This document shows, piece after piece, positions 4,928 through 5,053 of a DNA stretch of 5,053 bases. How positions within the stretch are numbered: the first letter of the stretch is position 1; every line of letters starts with the position of its first letter. Position numbers and translations under genes: made by a program. The notes under the pieces were generated by a model, which was not told where the DNA came from, did no database searches, and worked only from the letters and a program-made list of their open reading frames with translations. Source of the DNA: Candidatus Bathyarchaeota archaeon (GTDB taxonomy: Archaea > Thermoproteota > Bathyarchaeia > Bathyarchaeales > Bathyarchaeaceae); contig JAOUJL010000120.1 in the NCBI GenBank assembly GCA_029883255.1, positions 1 through 5,053 on the forward strand, given 5' to 3'.

Positions 4928-5053
4928 TCACAATCCTGCCAATCCGCCGCCGTCCACCACCAACGCCGTGCCAGTGACGAACGACGACGCATCACTCACC
5001 AAATACAACACCGCCTGAGCAATCTCTTCTGGACGAGCAACCCTCTGCAACAG
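4928..5053 (-). CDS. Second SDR, C-terminal 41 residues only (gene continues beyond the right edge)
   Basis: The minus strand enters the window in frame and ends at TGA 4928-4930. The 41 residues read [20 protein letters not shown] near the start, then [13 protein letters not shown] and a short tail. The PEEIA...LYLVSD...VTGT...VDGG pattern is the standard end of classical SDR enzymes, matching PEEVAALFAFLASD...ITGHYFVIDGG in the next gene. The two are therefore tandem paralogues or a functional pair in one operon. The catalytic and cofactor motifs lie outside the window, so nothing can be said on substrate or activity. Confidence 0.92.
   Translation of the reverse strand: MLQRVARPEEIAQAVLYLVSDASSFVTGTALVVDGGGLAGL

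Noticed and set aside
3931..4977. Plus-strand ORFs opposite the zinc-ribbon and SDR genes
   Set aside because: They are antisense shadows of well-supported minus-strand genes and show low-complexity translations.

Overview
The window looks like a piece of an uncultured mesophilic archaeal genome, most likely Candidatus Bathyarchaeia or a related TACK lineage. The grounds are tightly packed genes, Shine-Dalgarno sites of the GGTG/AGGAGGTGA type, TTG starts, T-tract terminators, an MttB-superfamily methyltransferase, an SDH_sah-type ClpP-fold protease and an archaeal-style zinc-ribbon protein. The lineage is an inference from gene content; no rRNA or other marker is present.

Layout. Positions 1-1140 (minus): N-terminal 380 residues of a non-pyrrolysine MttB-family corrinoid methyltransferase, running off the left edge. 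Positions 1141-1372: intergenic region between divergent genes, with a long T-rich stretch. Positions 1373-1699 (plus): a 108-residue winged-helix-like DNA-binding protein, the only convincing plus-strand gene. Positions 1767-2839 (minus): an AT-rich two-gene unit, an SDH_sah/ClpP-fold serine protease followed by an overlapping 51-residue charged protein. Positions 2840-3179: noncoding, with the protease promoter region and a hairpin-plus-T terminator that ends the unit to its right.

Positions 3180-3743 (minus): a chain of very small, tightly abutting ORFs (34, 77, 29 and 44 codons). The 77-residue member carries the Cys/His signature of the C-terminal end of phage Mu gpF-like head morphogenesis proteins, and the 44-residue member is a single-pass membrane protein. 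This chain is the least explained part of the window and may be a virus-derived remnant or a domesticated module. Positions 3777-5053 (minus): a zinc-ribbon protein and two tandem short-chain dehydrogenases, the first only as its C-terminal tail. These are close enough to be cotranscribed, possibly together with the small-ORF chain, ending at the terminator near 3069-3101.

No metabolic link between the MttB-like enzyme, the protease unit and the SDR unit can be shown from this sequence. They look like separate transcription units side by side. No tRNA, rRNA, CRISPR array or insertion sequence was found.
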